44,093 bases of DNA from UBA583 sp964429995 (GTDB lineage: Archaea > Nanobdellota > Nanobdellia > Woesearchaeales > UBA583). The notes beneath the pieces are model-generated. The model was not told the origin of the DNA. It did not search any database and saw nothing but the letters and a program-made list of their open reading frames with translations. Of this stretch, positions 7,142 through 16,271 are shown piece by piece. How positions within the stretch are numbered: position 1 is the first letter of the stretch; each line of letters starts with the position of its first letter. The translations under genes and the position numbers were made by a program. The stretch lies in NCBI GenBank assembly GCA_964429995.1, contig CAYSDY010000006.1:1-44093 (forward strand). Direction: 5' to 3'.

Positions 7142-7935
7142 TTTAAACCTCTTAAAACATCTTTATATTCTAACAACTCTCCTTCTCTTATTGTATCTCT
7201 TATCTGAAAGATACTTGTACTTATTTTTGAGAGTTGCTTGCACATTTGTTTTTCTGCCTCACTTGTTTGAATAATCTTACTTATTGCACCATTTTTCATT
7301 ATAATCCTCTTATCAGTGCTTAATGAGAGCATTGGATCATGTGTTACAAGAAAAATTATCTTACCACTTTTAACTAAAAGGTTTAGTGCATTTTCTATTT
7401 TGATTCCAGCATTTTCTATTTCATCAATTAATACTATAGGCGATTCGCTTACATATGCAAGATCAGAAACCATAAGAGCTCTTGATTGGCCTCCTGATAA
7501 TGATAAGAGATTGTGTTCTTTTTTAATTTTTTCACCTGTTATTGTATTTGCAGATTTTATTATATTTTCAATAAGCTCCTCTGAATCCTGTAAATTTTCT
7601 GTTTTTTCTCTTATTTTTATGTGAAGTGTTAAGAATTCATACACACTTATGTCTGTCATAAAATTCATGTGTTGTGTTAAATAACCTATGATCTTCTTAC
7701 TTGGATCTGTTTTTAAAGACAATTCTGCTTTTGTATCGTTTATTAATATTTTTCTTTTGGTTTTGGTTTCACCATTTGCAAGCTTATCGATATCATAAAG
7801 AAGCTGACTTTTGCCTGAACCAGTAGGACCTACTATTCCTATTTTCTCTCCTTTAAATATTTCAATTGCTTCAAAGTTTTCAGGATTATGCTTCTTATCA
7901 ATTCCGCTTAATATGGTAATCTTTTCTATATTCAT
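7138..7935 (-). CDS. Stand-alone ABC-type ATPase coupled to the Fe-S GTPase
   Basis: All ABC ATPase motifs are present: Walker A VGPTGSGKSQ, a Q-loop near YLTQHMNF, signature LSGGQSRALM, Walker B PIVLIDEIENA and H-loop FLVTHD. I choose the start at 7935 (MNIEKITIL); a longer frame to 7950 adds only five residues. There is no transmembrane segment and no permease gene next door, so it is unlikely to be a simple importer or exporter subunit. The stop codon overlaps the start of the GTPase gene. A tight ABC ATPase/Fe-S GTPase pair suggests a soluble machine acting on a metal or radical enzyme. That is inference from the pairing only. Confidence 0.85.
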   Translation of the reverse strand: MNIEKITILSGIDKKHNPENFEAIEIFKGEKIGIVGPTGSGKSQLLYDIDKLANGETKTKRKILINDTKAELSLKTDPSKKIIGYLTQHMNFMTDISVYEFLTLHIKIREKTENLQDSEELIENIIKSANTITGEKIKKEHNLLSLSGGQSRALMVSDLAYVSESPIVLIDEIENAGIKIENALNLLVKSGKIIFLVTHDPMLSLSTDKRIIMKNGAISKIIQTSEAEKQMCKQLSKISTSIFQIRDTIREGELLEYKDVLRGLK

Positions 7936-8069
7936 TTTAAAAATAGCCAAATATATAAATTGTAATTTATGCCCTTTTATAAATTATACTTAAATGTTGA
8001 ATAATGAAGATAAAATTGAACACAAATAATGAAAAAAATATAAATATTTTTTATCAATATTTTAAAACA

Positions 8070-9002
8070 TCATTGCTCTGATGGAATAATAAATGCATAT
8101 ACTAAATAATGATCTGATATCTCTTTTACTATCCCATCCTTATAAATCCCATAACCTTGAATCTCTTTGCTTAAATTGTTGTTTACTATTATCCTATCAT
8201 ATGCACAATCTGTTTTGGCAACTGTTGTATCTTCATCATCTTTTATTAGCCAAATCCAATCATCAAATTCTGTTTCTACCTTGTTGTTATAATATGTGCA
8301 ATCTGCATTAAGATCTCCAATTATCATAACATTTCCTATATCTTTTTTTGCAATATCATATAGGTTTTTCAATTCATTTTTAACATCATCAGGCTTTGTA
8401 TGAATGTTATAAACTGTAAATGTATAATTTTGATTTATAACAAAATCAACCTTAATAGGAGCTCTTTCCCATCTATCATTTTCATCAATCAAATTGTAAT
8501 CTATAAAATCTGATATTTCTATACCCTTTTTGTAAATTATTCCGTATTGTTCTTTGCTTGAACTTCTACCTGCCCTTGTTGAATTTATACATTTATATTC
8601 ATCAAACATTGAACATAATTGTATGAATGCTGTGTTTGTACTATCTCTTATTTCCTGAACAAATATTATGTCATAATTATGCATTTTTTGTGCATAAAAA
8701 TCCATGAGTGTCTTATTGCCTGCTTTTGATGTTCCAAATATTTGAAGATTCCAATTTGCAATAGATATTACATCTGAAAAATTATAATCAGTGTCTATAT
8801 CTTTTTCTGTATCATTAGACTTGTAATCATTTATGTTATTTTTTTCTGTATCTTTATGAAATATACTTTCTAATATGTTGTAAGGATTATAACCAGAGTT
8901 GTTGCTTGTTGTTATATTTGGCAAAACCAATAATAATCCTATTAATGCAATTATCAGAACTATTATTGGAAATTTGTTTTTATTCTTCTTTTTTCTACCC
9001 AT
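8070..9002 (-). CDS. Membrane-anchored endonuclease/exonuclease/phosphatase-fold protein
   Basis: A basic start (MGRKKKNKNK) and a single hydrophobic helix (residues about 11-30) anchor or export the protein. A polar linker (about 33-75) precedes a DNase I-like domain. Its motifs are in the right order: ISIANWNLQIFG, DIIFVQEIRD, YNIHTKPDD, VMIIGDLNADC, TDCAYDRII and ISDHYLVYA. These supply the catalytic Glu, Asp-x-Asn and C-terminal Asp-His of the family. The substrate is probably extracellular DNA or another phosphodiester. An outward-facing nuclease would suit a host-associated archaeon that scavenges nucleotides; that is inference. It has its own TATA-like box. Confidence 0.87.
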   Translation of the reverse strand: MGRKKKNKNKFPIIVLIIALIGLLLVLPNITTSNNSGYNPYNILESIFHKDTEKNNINDYKSNDTEKDIDTDYNFSDVISIANWNLQIFGTSKAGNKTLMDFYAQKMHNYDIIFVQEIRDSTNTAFIQLCSMFDEYKCINSTRAGRSSSKEQYGIIYKKGIEISDFIDYNLIDENDRWERAPIKVDFVINQNYTFTVYNIHTKPDDVKNELKNLYDIAKKDIGNVMIIGDLNADCTYYNNKVETEFDDWIWLIKDDEDTTVAKTDCAYDRIIVNNNLSKEIQGYGIYKDGIVKEISDHYLVYAFIIPSEQ

Positions 9003-9024
9003 TTAATTATATTCTAAAATCGTA

Positions 9025-9034
9025 CTTTATATCT
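9025..9034 (-). promoter_or_regulatory. TATA-like box for the membrane nuclease gene
   Basis: AGATATAAAG on the minus strand is centred about 28 nt before the start codon at 9002. Confidence 0.4.
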
Positions 9035-9117
9035 TTTAGTATAACTTTATAATTATGAAAAAATTTAATTGATAGTAAATCAATATTTTATGTTAATTAA
9101 AAATATATTTTAAATAT

Positions 9118-9348
9118 TTAATCCATGTATGTTAGATCGTTTATAGATACTAAAATAACAAGTATTGAACTAAATACTGATAAGTTAAAACTTAATTTTG
9201 CATAGCTTAAATCAGCAACAAATCCTAAAAAGGCAGTTATATTCATAACCAGTAGGCACAAACCTACTCCTAAGAAAACATAGTTGATATTTCTTTGATT
9301 TCTTCTACAAAAATCACTCATATCCTGTATTATACTTCTTTTTTTCAT
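9118..9348 (-). CDS. Small two-helix membrane protein, unknown
   Basis: The 76-residue product has a basic, polar N-terminus (MKKRSIIQDMSDFCRRNQRN) and two hydrophobic segments at about 22-42 and 50-68. No family is recognised. It lies between ppsA (61 nt upstream) and the membrane nuclease (115 nt downstream), all on the minus strand. Codon use and base composition match the neighbours, which supports it as a real gene, but there is no homology evidence. Confidence 0.55.
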   Translation of the reverse strand: MKKRSIIQDMSDFCRRNQRNINYVFLGVGLCLLVMNITAFLGFVADLSYAKLSFNLSVFSSILVILVSINDLTYMD

Positions 9349-9409
9349 TTTAAAAATTTCATAATATATTAAATTAAAAAAATATTGTAAAACTTAAAAG
9401 TGATAAAAA

Positions 9410-11896
9410 TTATTTTTTATTTGATGATTTTTCAAGTTTTTTTTCTAATTCTGCAATAGCTATTTTTGTTTTAACTATTGTGTCTGGATTTAATGACATT
9501 GTCTGGATGCCTGCCCTTACAACAAATTCTGCAAATTCTGGATAATCACTTGGTGCTTGACCACATATTCCTACATATTTGCCCTTCTCGTTACATTTTT
9601 TTATAACTTGTGAAACAAGATCTTTTACTGCTTGATTTCTTTCATCATAAACATGAGCTACAAGTTCAGAATCTCTATCAACTCCTAATGTTAATTGTGT
9701 AAGATCATTAGTTCCTAATGAATAACCATCACATAATTCTAAAAATTGATCTGCTAAAATTACATTTGAAGGTATTTCACACATTAAGTAAACCTGCAAA
9801 CCTGCTTTCCCTCTCTCAAGACCTCCTTCTTTCATTACGTCTAATACTTTTTTGCATTCTTCAACTGTTCTACAAAATGGAATCATGATTGCTAAGTTTT
9901 TCAAACCGAACTCTTCTCTTACCTTTTTCATTGCAAGAACTTCTAACTTAAAAGCTTCCTTAAAGTTTTCAGAGTAATACCTTGAGGCTCCTCTGAATCC
10001 TATCATTGGATTGTCTTCTAAAGGCTCATAAAATTTACCACCGATAAGATTTGAATACTCGTTTGTCTTAAAATCAGACATTCTTATTATAACTTTTTTA
10101 GGATAAAATGCAGCTGCTATAATTCCAACACCTTCAGCTAATTTGTCTACATAATATTTAACTTTGTCTTCATATCCTTTTGTTAATGTTTCTATTAATG
10201 CAACATCTTCTTTAGCTTCTTTTTTCTTTTTGAATTCCTTGTAATCTAAAAGTGCATTTGGATGTATTTTAATACTATTATTTATTATAAACTCTTCTCT
10301 TGCAAGACCTACACCATCATTTGGAAGAAAAGATTGTGAAAAAGCTAAATGTGGATTTCCAAGATTCATCATGATACCTGTTTTAGTATCTTCTATCTTG
10401 TCTAATGAAAATTCTGAAACTTTATATTTTAAGTAATCTTTGTAAACATAACCTATTTCTCCTTCTGCACAGCTTATTGTGACTTTTTGATTATTTTTTA
10501 ATACTTCTGTTGCATTAGAACACCCAACAACAGCTGCAACTCCCATCTCTCTTGAAATGATTGCTGCATGACATGTTCTTCCTCCCCTGTTTGTTATTAT
10601 TCCTGAAGCTTTTTTCATGATTGGTTCCCAATCTGGATCTGTCATATCTGTTACAAGTATATCACCATCTTTGAAATGATTTGCCTCGTGTATGTTGTTT
10701 ATTACTTTTACCTGACCATGATTTATTTTAGAACCAACACTTACACCTGAGCAAAGAATTGTTCCTTTCTCTGTCATCTCATAAGTTTCTACTTTGTTTC
10801 TATCTTTTCTTGACTGAACTGTTTCTGGTCTTGCCTGAACTATAAATAATTCATTTGTTTTACCATCTTTTGCCCATTCCATATCCATAGGCTGATAATG
10901 ACCTCTTTTGTTTGAATAATGATCCTCTATTATTATTGCCCATCTTGCAAGTTCTAAAACTTCATTATCATCAAGTACAAATTTTTCCTGCATTTCCTTT
11001 GGAACGTTTACATTTTTAGTTAATTTATTACCTGATTTATCATATATCATCTTAATGTGTTTTTCACCCACTGTTTTAGAAATTATAGGCTTATAACCCT
11101 CTTCAAGTGTAGGCTTAAAAACAATGTATTCATCAGGATTAACAGCACCCTGAACAACGTTTTCTCCTAAACCGTATGCTCCTGTTATAAAGGCTACTTT
11201 GTCAAAACCACTTTCTGTATCTATACTAAACATAACACCTGAACATGCAAGATCAGAACGTACCATTTTTTGTACTCCTATGGAAAGAGCTATGTCAAAA
11301 TGTGAGAATTTCTTATCAACTCTGTATGAAATAGCCCTGTCTGTAAAAAGAGATGCAAAACATTTTTTACATGAATGAAGTAATTGTTCGTAGGAATGCA
11401 CGTTAAGATATGTTTCTTGTTGTCCTGCAAATGATGCATCTGGAAGATCTTCTGCTGTTGCAGAACTTCTTACAGCAACATCAACGTTTTCACCATATTT
11501 TTTTTCCAGTTCTTTATAAGAATTTAAAATTTGTATCTTTAATATTTGTGGAAATTCGGCATCCATTATAAGTGCTCTTACTTTTCTTCCTCTTTCTTGA
11601 AGATTTTCAAGATCGGATGTATTAAGATCAGAAAGATGTTTTACGATTTTATCCTTTAAACCACTCTCTTCTATGAATGTTCTGTATGCATGAGCTGTTA
11701 CTGCAAAACCAAAAGGAATTTTAACACCTAATTTTGTAAGCGATGTATACATCTCTCCTAAAGAAGCATTCTTACCTCCTACATAAGGAATATCTTCAAT
11801 TCCTAATTCATCGAACCACAAAATGTTCTTTCCATCCTTAACCCCTGTAGGGGAGGCACCTTCATTTAGATTTTTTACCAATTTATTTAAATCCAT
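9410..11896 (-). CDS. ppsA: Phosphoenolpyruvate synthase
   Basis: The enzyme converts pyruvate, ATP and water to PEP, AMP and phosphate, a gluconeogenic step that can also run in reverse for ATP gain. The three expected domains are present in 828 residues. The N-terminal ATP-grasp region starts with DIPYVGGKNASLGEMY and includes VAVRSSATAEDLPDASFAGQ. The swivelling phosphohistidine domain has NRGGRTCHAAIISREMG with catalytic His443. The C-terminal PEP/pyruvate TIM barrel has RMSDFKTNEY, EIPSNVI, GTNDLTQLTLGVDRDS and GICGQAPSDYPEF. It is intact, unlike the PEP-synthase-like pseudoenzyme at 28430-30763. It lies 81 nt downstream of the archaellin cluster but has its own TATA-like box. Confidence 0.97.
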   Translation of the reverse strand: MDLNKLVKNLNEGASPTGVKDGKNILWFDELGIEDIPYVGGKNASLGEMYTSLTKLGVKIPFGFAVTAHAYRTFIEESGLKDKIVKHLSDLNTSDLENLQERGRKVRALIMDAEFPQILKIQILNSYKELEKKYGENVDVAVRSSATAEDLPDASFAGQQETYLNVHSYEQLLHSCKKCFASLFTDRAISYRVDKKFSHFDIALSIGVQKMVRSDLACSGVMFSIDTESGFDKVAFITGAYGLGENVVQGAVNPDEYIVFKPTLEEGYKPIISKTVGEKHIKMIYDKSGNKLTKNVNVPKEMQEKFVLDDNEVLELARWAIIIEDHYSNKRGHYQPMDMEWAKDGKTNELFIVQARPETVQSRKDRNKVETYEMTEKGTILCSGVSVGSKINHGQVKVINNIHEANHFKDGDILVTDMTDPDWEPIMKKASGIITNRGGRTCHAAIISREMGVAAVVGCSNATEVLKNNQKVTISCAEGEIGYVYKDYLKYKVSEFSLDKIEDTKTGIMMNLGNPHLAFSQSFLPNDGVGLAREEFIINNSIKIHPNALLDYKEFKKKKEAKEDVALIETLTKGYEDKVKYYVDKLAEGVGIIAAAFYPKKVIIRMSDFKTNEYSNLIGGKFYEPLEDNPMIGFRGASRYYSENFKEAFKLEVLAMKKVREEFGLKNLAIMIPFCRTVEECKKVLDVMKEGGLERGKAGLQVYLMCEIPSNVILADQFLELCDGYSLGTNDLTQLTLGVDRDSELVAHVYDERNQAVKDLVSQVIKKCNEKGKYVGICGQAPSDYPEFAEFVVRAGIQTMSLNPDTIVKTKIAIAELEKKLEKSSNKK

Positions 11897-11917
11897 AAAG
11901 ATATTCTGTGTAGAATT

Positions 11918-11926
11918 AATATATAG
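11918..11926 (-). promoter_or_regulatory. TATA-like box for ppsA
   Basis: CTATATATT on the minus strand is centred about 26 nt before the start codon at 11896. It indicates transcription separate from the archaellins. Confidence 0.45.
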
Positions 11927-11977
11927 TTTTATTGTTATTATTTAGTTAAAAATTAATATATGTGATTAACAACATAT

Positions 11978-12556
11978 TTATGGGAATAAATAAGTTGTTC
12001 CACTTGTCATTGATGATGGAGTTGTTATCTGCACTGGTTGTACAGCTCCGTTTTTTGCAATTAATCTTATTGTTATAGTATCTGATTCAGCAATGCTTGC
12101 ACCTGATACAAAAAATATTTCTACCAAATCCCCACCAAGTAGATAACCTGGAATATTGTAGTTTTTTAAACCTTTAACATTGTAATAATCCGTACCAGCA
12201 CCTACTGTGGCATTGTATGACATAGTCTGAGATGCACCCTGACCATCTAATTTTACTATTAAATCGCCAAGTTTTATAGGCTCACTACCTGAACCCAATC
12301 TTACAATAACATGAAATTCATCAACACTTGCATTTATTATATGATCTGAGGTATCATTTGCAAAAACCTGCATAACTTCAAGACTTGTTGTAATTTTTTC
12401 CTGCGACTGTCTTCCCACATCTAAAGATTTGGATTGCAAAGAACTTGCCGTCTGAATAAGAACTCCTGCTGCTACTGCAGCTACTAGAATCATAGCTATA
12501 AATATGATTAGAGTACCTATACCCTGATCTCCTTTCTTATAACTTTGCAAAACCAT
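11978..12556 (-). CDS. Archaellin, third gene of the tandem
   Basis: The N-terminus has the class III signal peptide of archaellins: KKGDQG, the expected prepilin peptidase cleavage site, then the hydrophobic assembly helix IGTLIIFIAMILVAAVAAGV. The conserved QTASSLQSKSLDVGRQSQEK region follows. The middle part differs from the two other copies, while the end (NGAVQPVQITTPSSM, then TTYLFP) is shared. Possible N-glycosylation sequons are NDTS, NASV and NATV. It lies 28 nt after the second archaellin. Archaellins polymerise into the archaellum filament. No motor or assembly genes are seen in the window. Confidence 0.93.
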   Translation of the reverse strand: MVLQSYKKGDQGIGTLIIFIAMILVAAVAAGVLIQTASSLQSKSLDVGRQSQEKITTSLEVMQVFANDTSDHIINASVDEFHVIVRLGSGSEPIKLGDLIVKLDGQGASQTMSYNATVGAGTDYYNVKGLKNYNIPGYLLGGDLVEIFFVSGASIAESDTITIRLIAKNGAVQPVQITTPSSMTSGTTYLFP

Positions 12557-12584
12557 TTTTATAATTTATATTTAAACAAATTAT

Positions 12585-13160
12585 TTATGGGAATAAATAA
12601 GTTGTTGAGTGTGTCATTGATGATGGTGTTGTTATCTGAACTGGCTGTACAGCTCCGTTTTTTGCAGCTAACCTTATTGTCATTGTGTCTGACTCAGTTA
12701 TTATTGCTGTTGTTATGAATTTTATTTCCACCAAATCTCCAGACTTTAAATAACCAGTTGTATCATAGCCTTTAAGACCTGTTACTGAATATGTTGTGTT
12801 GGATTCTGCTCCTGTTGCATATGATAATGTCTGTGCAGCACCTTTTGTATCAAGCTTTACAAGCATATCATCTAATTTTATAGGATCACTACCTGAACCC
12901 AATCTTACAACTACGTGAAACATATCTGAGTTTGAATCTATCTGATGATCTGCTGTATCGTTTACAAATACTTGCATAACCTCAATACTTGTTGTTATCT
13001 TTTCTTGGGACTGTCTTCCCACATCTAAGGATTTAGACTGTAAAGAACTTGCTGTTTGGATTAAAACTCCTGCAGCTACTGCAGCTACCAAAATCATAGC
13101 AATGAATATGATTAGAGTACCTATACCCTGATCTCCTTTTTTATTATTTTTATAAACCAT
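12585..13160 (-). CDS. Archaellin, second gene of the tandem
   Basis: This 191-residue copy keeps the same KKGDQG/IGTLIIFIAM start and C-terminus as its neighbours. It differs between residues about 65 and 160, where NDTA and SNTTY give likely glycosylation sites. Its DNA across the first 70 codons is almost identical to that of the first copy, pointing to recent duplication or gene conversion. The gap to the first copy is only 21 nt. It should be a major or minor filament subunit; the sequence does not tell which. Confidence 0.93.
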   Translation of the reverse strand: MVYKNNKKGDQGIGTLIIFIAMILVAAVAAGVLIQTASSLQSKSLDVGRQSQEKITTSIEVMQVFVNDTADHQIDSNSDMFHVVVRLGSGSDPIKLDDMLVKLDTKGAAQTLSYATGAESNTTYSVTGLKGYDTTGYLKSGDLVEIKFITTAIITESDTMTIRLAAKNGAVQPVQITTPSSMTHSTTYLFP

Positions 13161-13181
13161 TTTTTATAGAACACAAGTTAT

Positions 13182-13754
13182 TTATGGGAATAAATAAGTT
13201 GTGTGTTGTGTTAATGATGATGGTGTTGTTATCTGTACTGGTTGTACAGCTCCGTTTTTTGCAACCAATCTTATTGTCATTGTATCTGATTCTCCAATAT
13301 CTGCTCCTGAATCAAATTGTATTTCAACTAAGTCACCTGTTGTAAGGTAACCAGGTGTTGCGTATCCTTTTAATCCTGTTACTGTGTATGTTGTTGTGTT
13401 GAATGTACTTGCATGGTAGGACAAAGTTTGTGCACTGCCTTGTGTATCAAGTTTTACCAACATATCACTAAGTTTAATTGGATCACTTCCTGAACCTAAT
13501 CTTACAACAACATGGAATGTGTCGTTTGTCTGGTTTATTTTATGATCACTTGTATCATCAACAAAAACCTGCATGACCTCAATACTTGTTGTTATCTTTT
13601 CTTGGGACTGTCTTCCCACGTCTAAGGATTTAGACTGCAAAGAACTTGCTGTTTGGATTAAAACTCCTGCAGCTACTGCAGCTACCAAAATCATAGCAAT
13701 GAATATGATTAGAGTACCTATTCCCTGCGAACCTTTTTTGTTCATAAAGACCAT
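13182..13754 (-). CDS. Archaellin, first gene of the tandem
   Basis: This is the promoter-proximal copy of 190 residues. The leader reads MVFMNKKGSQG before the cleavage site, so the residue before Gln is Ser here where the other two copies have Asp. The hydrophobic assembly helix and the SLDVGRQSQEKITTS segment are unchanged. Sequons NQTN and FNTTTY lie in the variable middle. Upstream, at 13770-13788, is a perfect inverted repeat that may control the whole tandem. Confidence 0.93.
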   Translation of the reverse strand: MVFMNKKGSQGIGTLIIFIAMILVAAVAAGVLIQTASSLQSKSLDVGRQSQEKITTSIEVMQVFVDDTSDHKINQTNDTFHVVVRLGSGSDPIKLSDMLVKLDTQGSAQTLSYHASTFNTTTYTVTGLKGYATPGYLTTGDLVEIQFDSGADIGESDTMTIRLVAKNGAVQPVQITTPSSLTQHTTYLFP

Positions 13755-13769
13755 TTTTGACGTACTTTA

Positions 13770-13788
13770 AAAGATGTAACGCATCTTT
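13770..13788. promoter_or_regulatory. Inverted repeat ahead of the archaellin operon
   Basis: AAAGATG and CATCTTT form perfect 7-bp arms around TAACG, ending 16 nt before the first archaellin start. It may be an operator overlapping the start site or a leader hairpin. A T/A-rich TATA-like stretch (GTTAAAAGTATT on the minus strand, 13791-13802) lies just upstream. Confidence 0.4.
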
Positions 13789-13969
13789 GTAATACTTTTA
13801 ACATTAAACATTTTTAAATTGATTTGTAACTTCTAATAAATAAATTTTAAAAATTGTCTTTTTTGGGTAATTAAAAATCGCTTTATATAAATTATAATTA
13901 CTTGAATTAATATGTTTTAATTTTAAACATATACCTATATATGTTTTATTTTTGATTTTTTTCATTAGC

Positions 13970-13978
13970 TTTATAAAT
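13970..13978 (+). promoter_or_regulatory. TATA-like box for tfe
   Basis: TTTATAAAT is centred about 38 nt before the start codon at 14012, so a leader of about 10 nt is expected. It shares a 257-nt divergent intergenic region with the archaellin operon. Confidence 0.5.
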
Positions 13979-14011
13979 ATCAGAGAAGATTGAATAGTTA
14001 CGTGTTTTAAA

Positions 14012-14518
14012 ATGGTATTAGATAGAATATTAGATATAACTTGTGAGATGATTGGAGATGAAACTGCTCAGGTTGTTGAATTTTTGTATAGCAATCCTGG
14101 TGCTTCAGAATTTGATGTAAGTGAGGCTATAGGCTTTAGTGTGAGTCAGGTAAGAAGCATATTGTATGAACTTAAAGCAAAGAATCTTATAGATTTTGAT
14201 AGAAAAAAAGATAAGGAAAAAGGATGGTATCTGTATTATTGGAGACTGCTTCCAAATAATTTTGAAACTGTTTACAGAAATGAGAAGAGAAATAAACTAG
14301 AATTGTTTCAAGAAAGATTAGAAAAGGAAGAATCCAATATATTTTATATATGCCCAAATTTCTGTAAAAGGTTTGATTTTGAAGAAGCATTAGAGAGTAA
14401 TTTTACATGTCCTGTCTGTGGCTCACTTATGAATGAAGAAAATAAAACAAGAAAAATTGAAATATTAAAAAGAAACATAAAAGAGAATCAAAAATTTTTA
14501 CAGGAAAATAATGCATAA
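14012..14518 (+). CDS. tfe: Transcription factor E, alpha subunit
   Basis: TFE helps TBP, TFB and RNA polymerase open archaeal promoters. The first 85 residues form the extended winged helix (ETAQVVEFLYSNPGASEFDV, then SVSQVRSILYELKAKNLIDF and a KGWYLYYWRL strand pair). A coiled segment follows, then a zinc ribbon with CPNFC (residues about 112-116) and CPVCG (about 130-134). A basic and acidic helix ends the protein. Length (168 aa) is normal. This is one of the clearest archaeal markers in the window. Confidence 0.95.
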   Translation: MVLDRILDITCEMIGDETAQVVEFLYSNPGASEFDVSEAIGFSVSQVRSILYELKAKNLIDFDRKKDKEKGWYLYYWRLLPNNFETVYRNEKRNKLELFQERLEKEESNIFYICPNFCKRFDFEEALESNFTCPVCGSLMNEENKTRKIEILKRNIKENQKFLQENNA

Positions 14519-14556
14519 TCATTTTTTATTCTTCTAATACTTTATTTTTGGTCAAA

Positions 14557-15498
14557 TTAAATCTGAAAAATTGATTTTAAATACTCTGTTGCATACGATA
14601 CATCTGTAATGTTTGCTATAAACAAAAGACATATTATAAAAATAATGTTTAAAATAAGACCTACAAATATTTGTTGTTTGTGACGATATTCTAAAAAAAA
14701 CAAAAAAATAAGTATACTAAAATATCCACCTAAATGCGATAAATGATTGGTTGTTGATTCTTTTGCTATACCTATAAAATCAATAAACATTATTCCCCAT
14801 CCTATAACACATATTGGCATAGGTATTACTAATATTGATGTAAATGTAAAAGGACTTAGAAGTATTGCAAGTATTATTATTCCAGCAATAGCTCCACTGG
14901 CTCCAAGACTATAAAAAAAATCCCCCTGCAGATATGAAATATAGTTTGAAACTATGTTAGAAATTACACCACTTAAAATAAATACCCATATTATGTTCTT
15001 TTTCATGTGTCTTTCAACTATCCTTCCAAAAATTAGCAATGCTATTGAATTCATTGCTATATGCAATAAATTTGCATGCATAAATATTGATGTAAAAACT
15101 GTATATATTCTGCTTGTAAATATATCTGTCTGATATGTCATAAAAATGTTCATCATATCTTTGGGTCCTAAATACAATATTTCAAACATATAAACAATAA
15201 AAAGCACAAATATAATCATGCTTGTGTTTTTTGCCTGTAAGATCCATTTCTTAATTTCTAAGAATATGTGTATAGGTGCTATGAATATTTTTTTAAAATA
15301 TTTTTTTTTGTCTATTTTTGATGAAAAAAAACCTAAAAAAAACATTATAACATTCGGTATAAATAATAAGATATAAATAACAATATATTTTAAGATGTGA
15401 AAAAAAAGTTTTGTATCTGAAGCAATTTTAACTTCTTCTTTATGACTTTGTTCAACTTCATAATTGAAATAATCAAACTCTTTTCCTGAATGAGACAT
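14557..15498 (-). CDS. Rhomboid family intramembrane serine protease
   Basis: The rhomboid core lies in the C-terminal two thirds: FTSIFMHANLLHIAMNSIAL, then SLGASGAIAGII with the catalytic serine, and NHLSHLGGYFSI with the catalytic histidine. About seven hydrophobic segments are present, counting one or two extra helices in the N-terminal 110 residues. Rhomboids cleave membrane proteins within their helices. The gene is last in a tight three-gene unit, 8 nt after the metallopeptidase gene. Together with that gene it suggests a proteolytic module at the membrane. The substrate is unknown. Confidence 0.92.
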   Translation of the reverse strand: MSHSGKEFDYFNYEVEQSHKEEVKIASDTKLFFHILKYIVIYILLFIPNVIMFFLGFFSSKIDKKKYFKKIFIAPIHIFLEIKKWILQAKNTSMIIFVLFIVYMFEILYLGPKDMMNIFMTYQTDIFTSRIYTVFTSIFMHANLLHIAMNSIALLIFGRIVERHMKKNIIWVFILSGVISNIVSNYISYLQGDFFYSLGASGAIAGIIILAILLSPFTFTSILVIPMPICVIGWGIMFIDFIGIAKESTTNHLSHLGGYFSILIFLFFLEYRHKQQIFVGLILNIIFIICLLFIANITDVSYATEYLKSIFQI

Positions 15499-15506
15499 TT
15501 TTTATA

Positions 15507-16271
15507 TTATTGGTTTATTTTTGTTTTGTTGTTATCATCTATTACATATATTTGTAACGAACTTCTTTTTAATTTTTTTCTTATATCTTTCCAATCAGGA
15601 CAAAATATTGAAACATTCTTCCAAAAGTTTTTTGAATGATCCTTGTAAACTATATGTGATAATTCATGTATTATTACATAATTTAAGATATCTTTTGGTG
15701 CGTTTAAAAGTTTTATATTAATCATTATACTATTGTCATTTTTGCAATGACCCCATTTGGAAATGGTGTTTTTAAGTTCTACTTTACCTATTTTGTATTT
15801 GTATGTCATATTATTTATTCTATTGACATAATCATTGATAAACTCTTCATTTTCTTTTATCAATATGTTTATTATATTTTTGGCATATGATTCTGAATCT
15901 TCTTTTAAAAAAAAACATTGATTCTTATAATACGATTTTTTCATGTTTGCATCTAATAATATTTTATAATATTTATCATTAAAAGAAAAACCTTTAGCAC
16001 TTATCACATCTTTTATTGTATTGTTATAAACAGGTTGTTTCTTTTTTATAAAAATGGTTACTTTTTCTAATAATTTATTATATGATTCTTCTAAATTTTT
16101 TGAATTTAAATATGAAGACATTCTAAAATGCAAAATGTTTCCTTCAACTTTAACAGAACTGCTTTTTTTGTTATGATAAGTTATATTTACACTGTGTTCT
16201 ATATTATTGATTAAAACAAAATTTGGTACATTAAATAAATCCTTTTTTTTAAAAAGCCTAATCAATTTCAA
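15507..16271 (-). CDS. YgjP/DUF45-type metallopeptidase
   Basis: The C-terminal half carries the DUF45 (SprT/YgjP-like) hallmarks: KWGHCKNDNSIMINIKLLNA, then IIHELSHIVYKDHSKNFW (residues about 200-217). This contains HELxH and the third zinc-binding histidine a few residues on, and CPDW follows. The N-terminal 130 residues form the usual beta-rich region of the family. The start codon overlaps the stop of the upstream unknown gene (ATGA), and rhomboid follows after 8 nt. These proteins are presumed cytosolic zinc peptidases. Confidence 0.88.
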   Translation of the reverse strand: MKLIRLFKKKDLFNVPNFVLINNIEHSVNITYHNKKSSSVKVEGNILHFRMSSYLNSKNLEESYNKLLEKVTIFIKKKQPVYNNTIKDVISAKGFSFNDKYYKILLDANMKKSYYKNQCFFLKEDSESYAKNIINILIKENEEFINDYVNRINNMTYKYKIGKVELKNTISKWGHCKNDNSIMINIKLLNAPKDILNYVIIHELSHIVYKDHSKNFWKNVSIFCPDWKDIRKKLKRSSLQIYVIDDNNKTKINQ

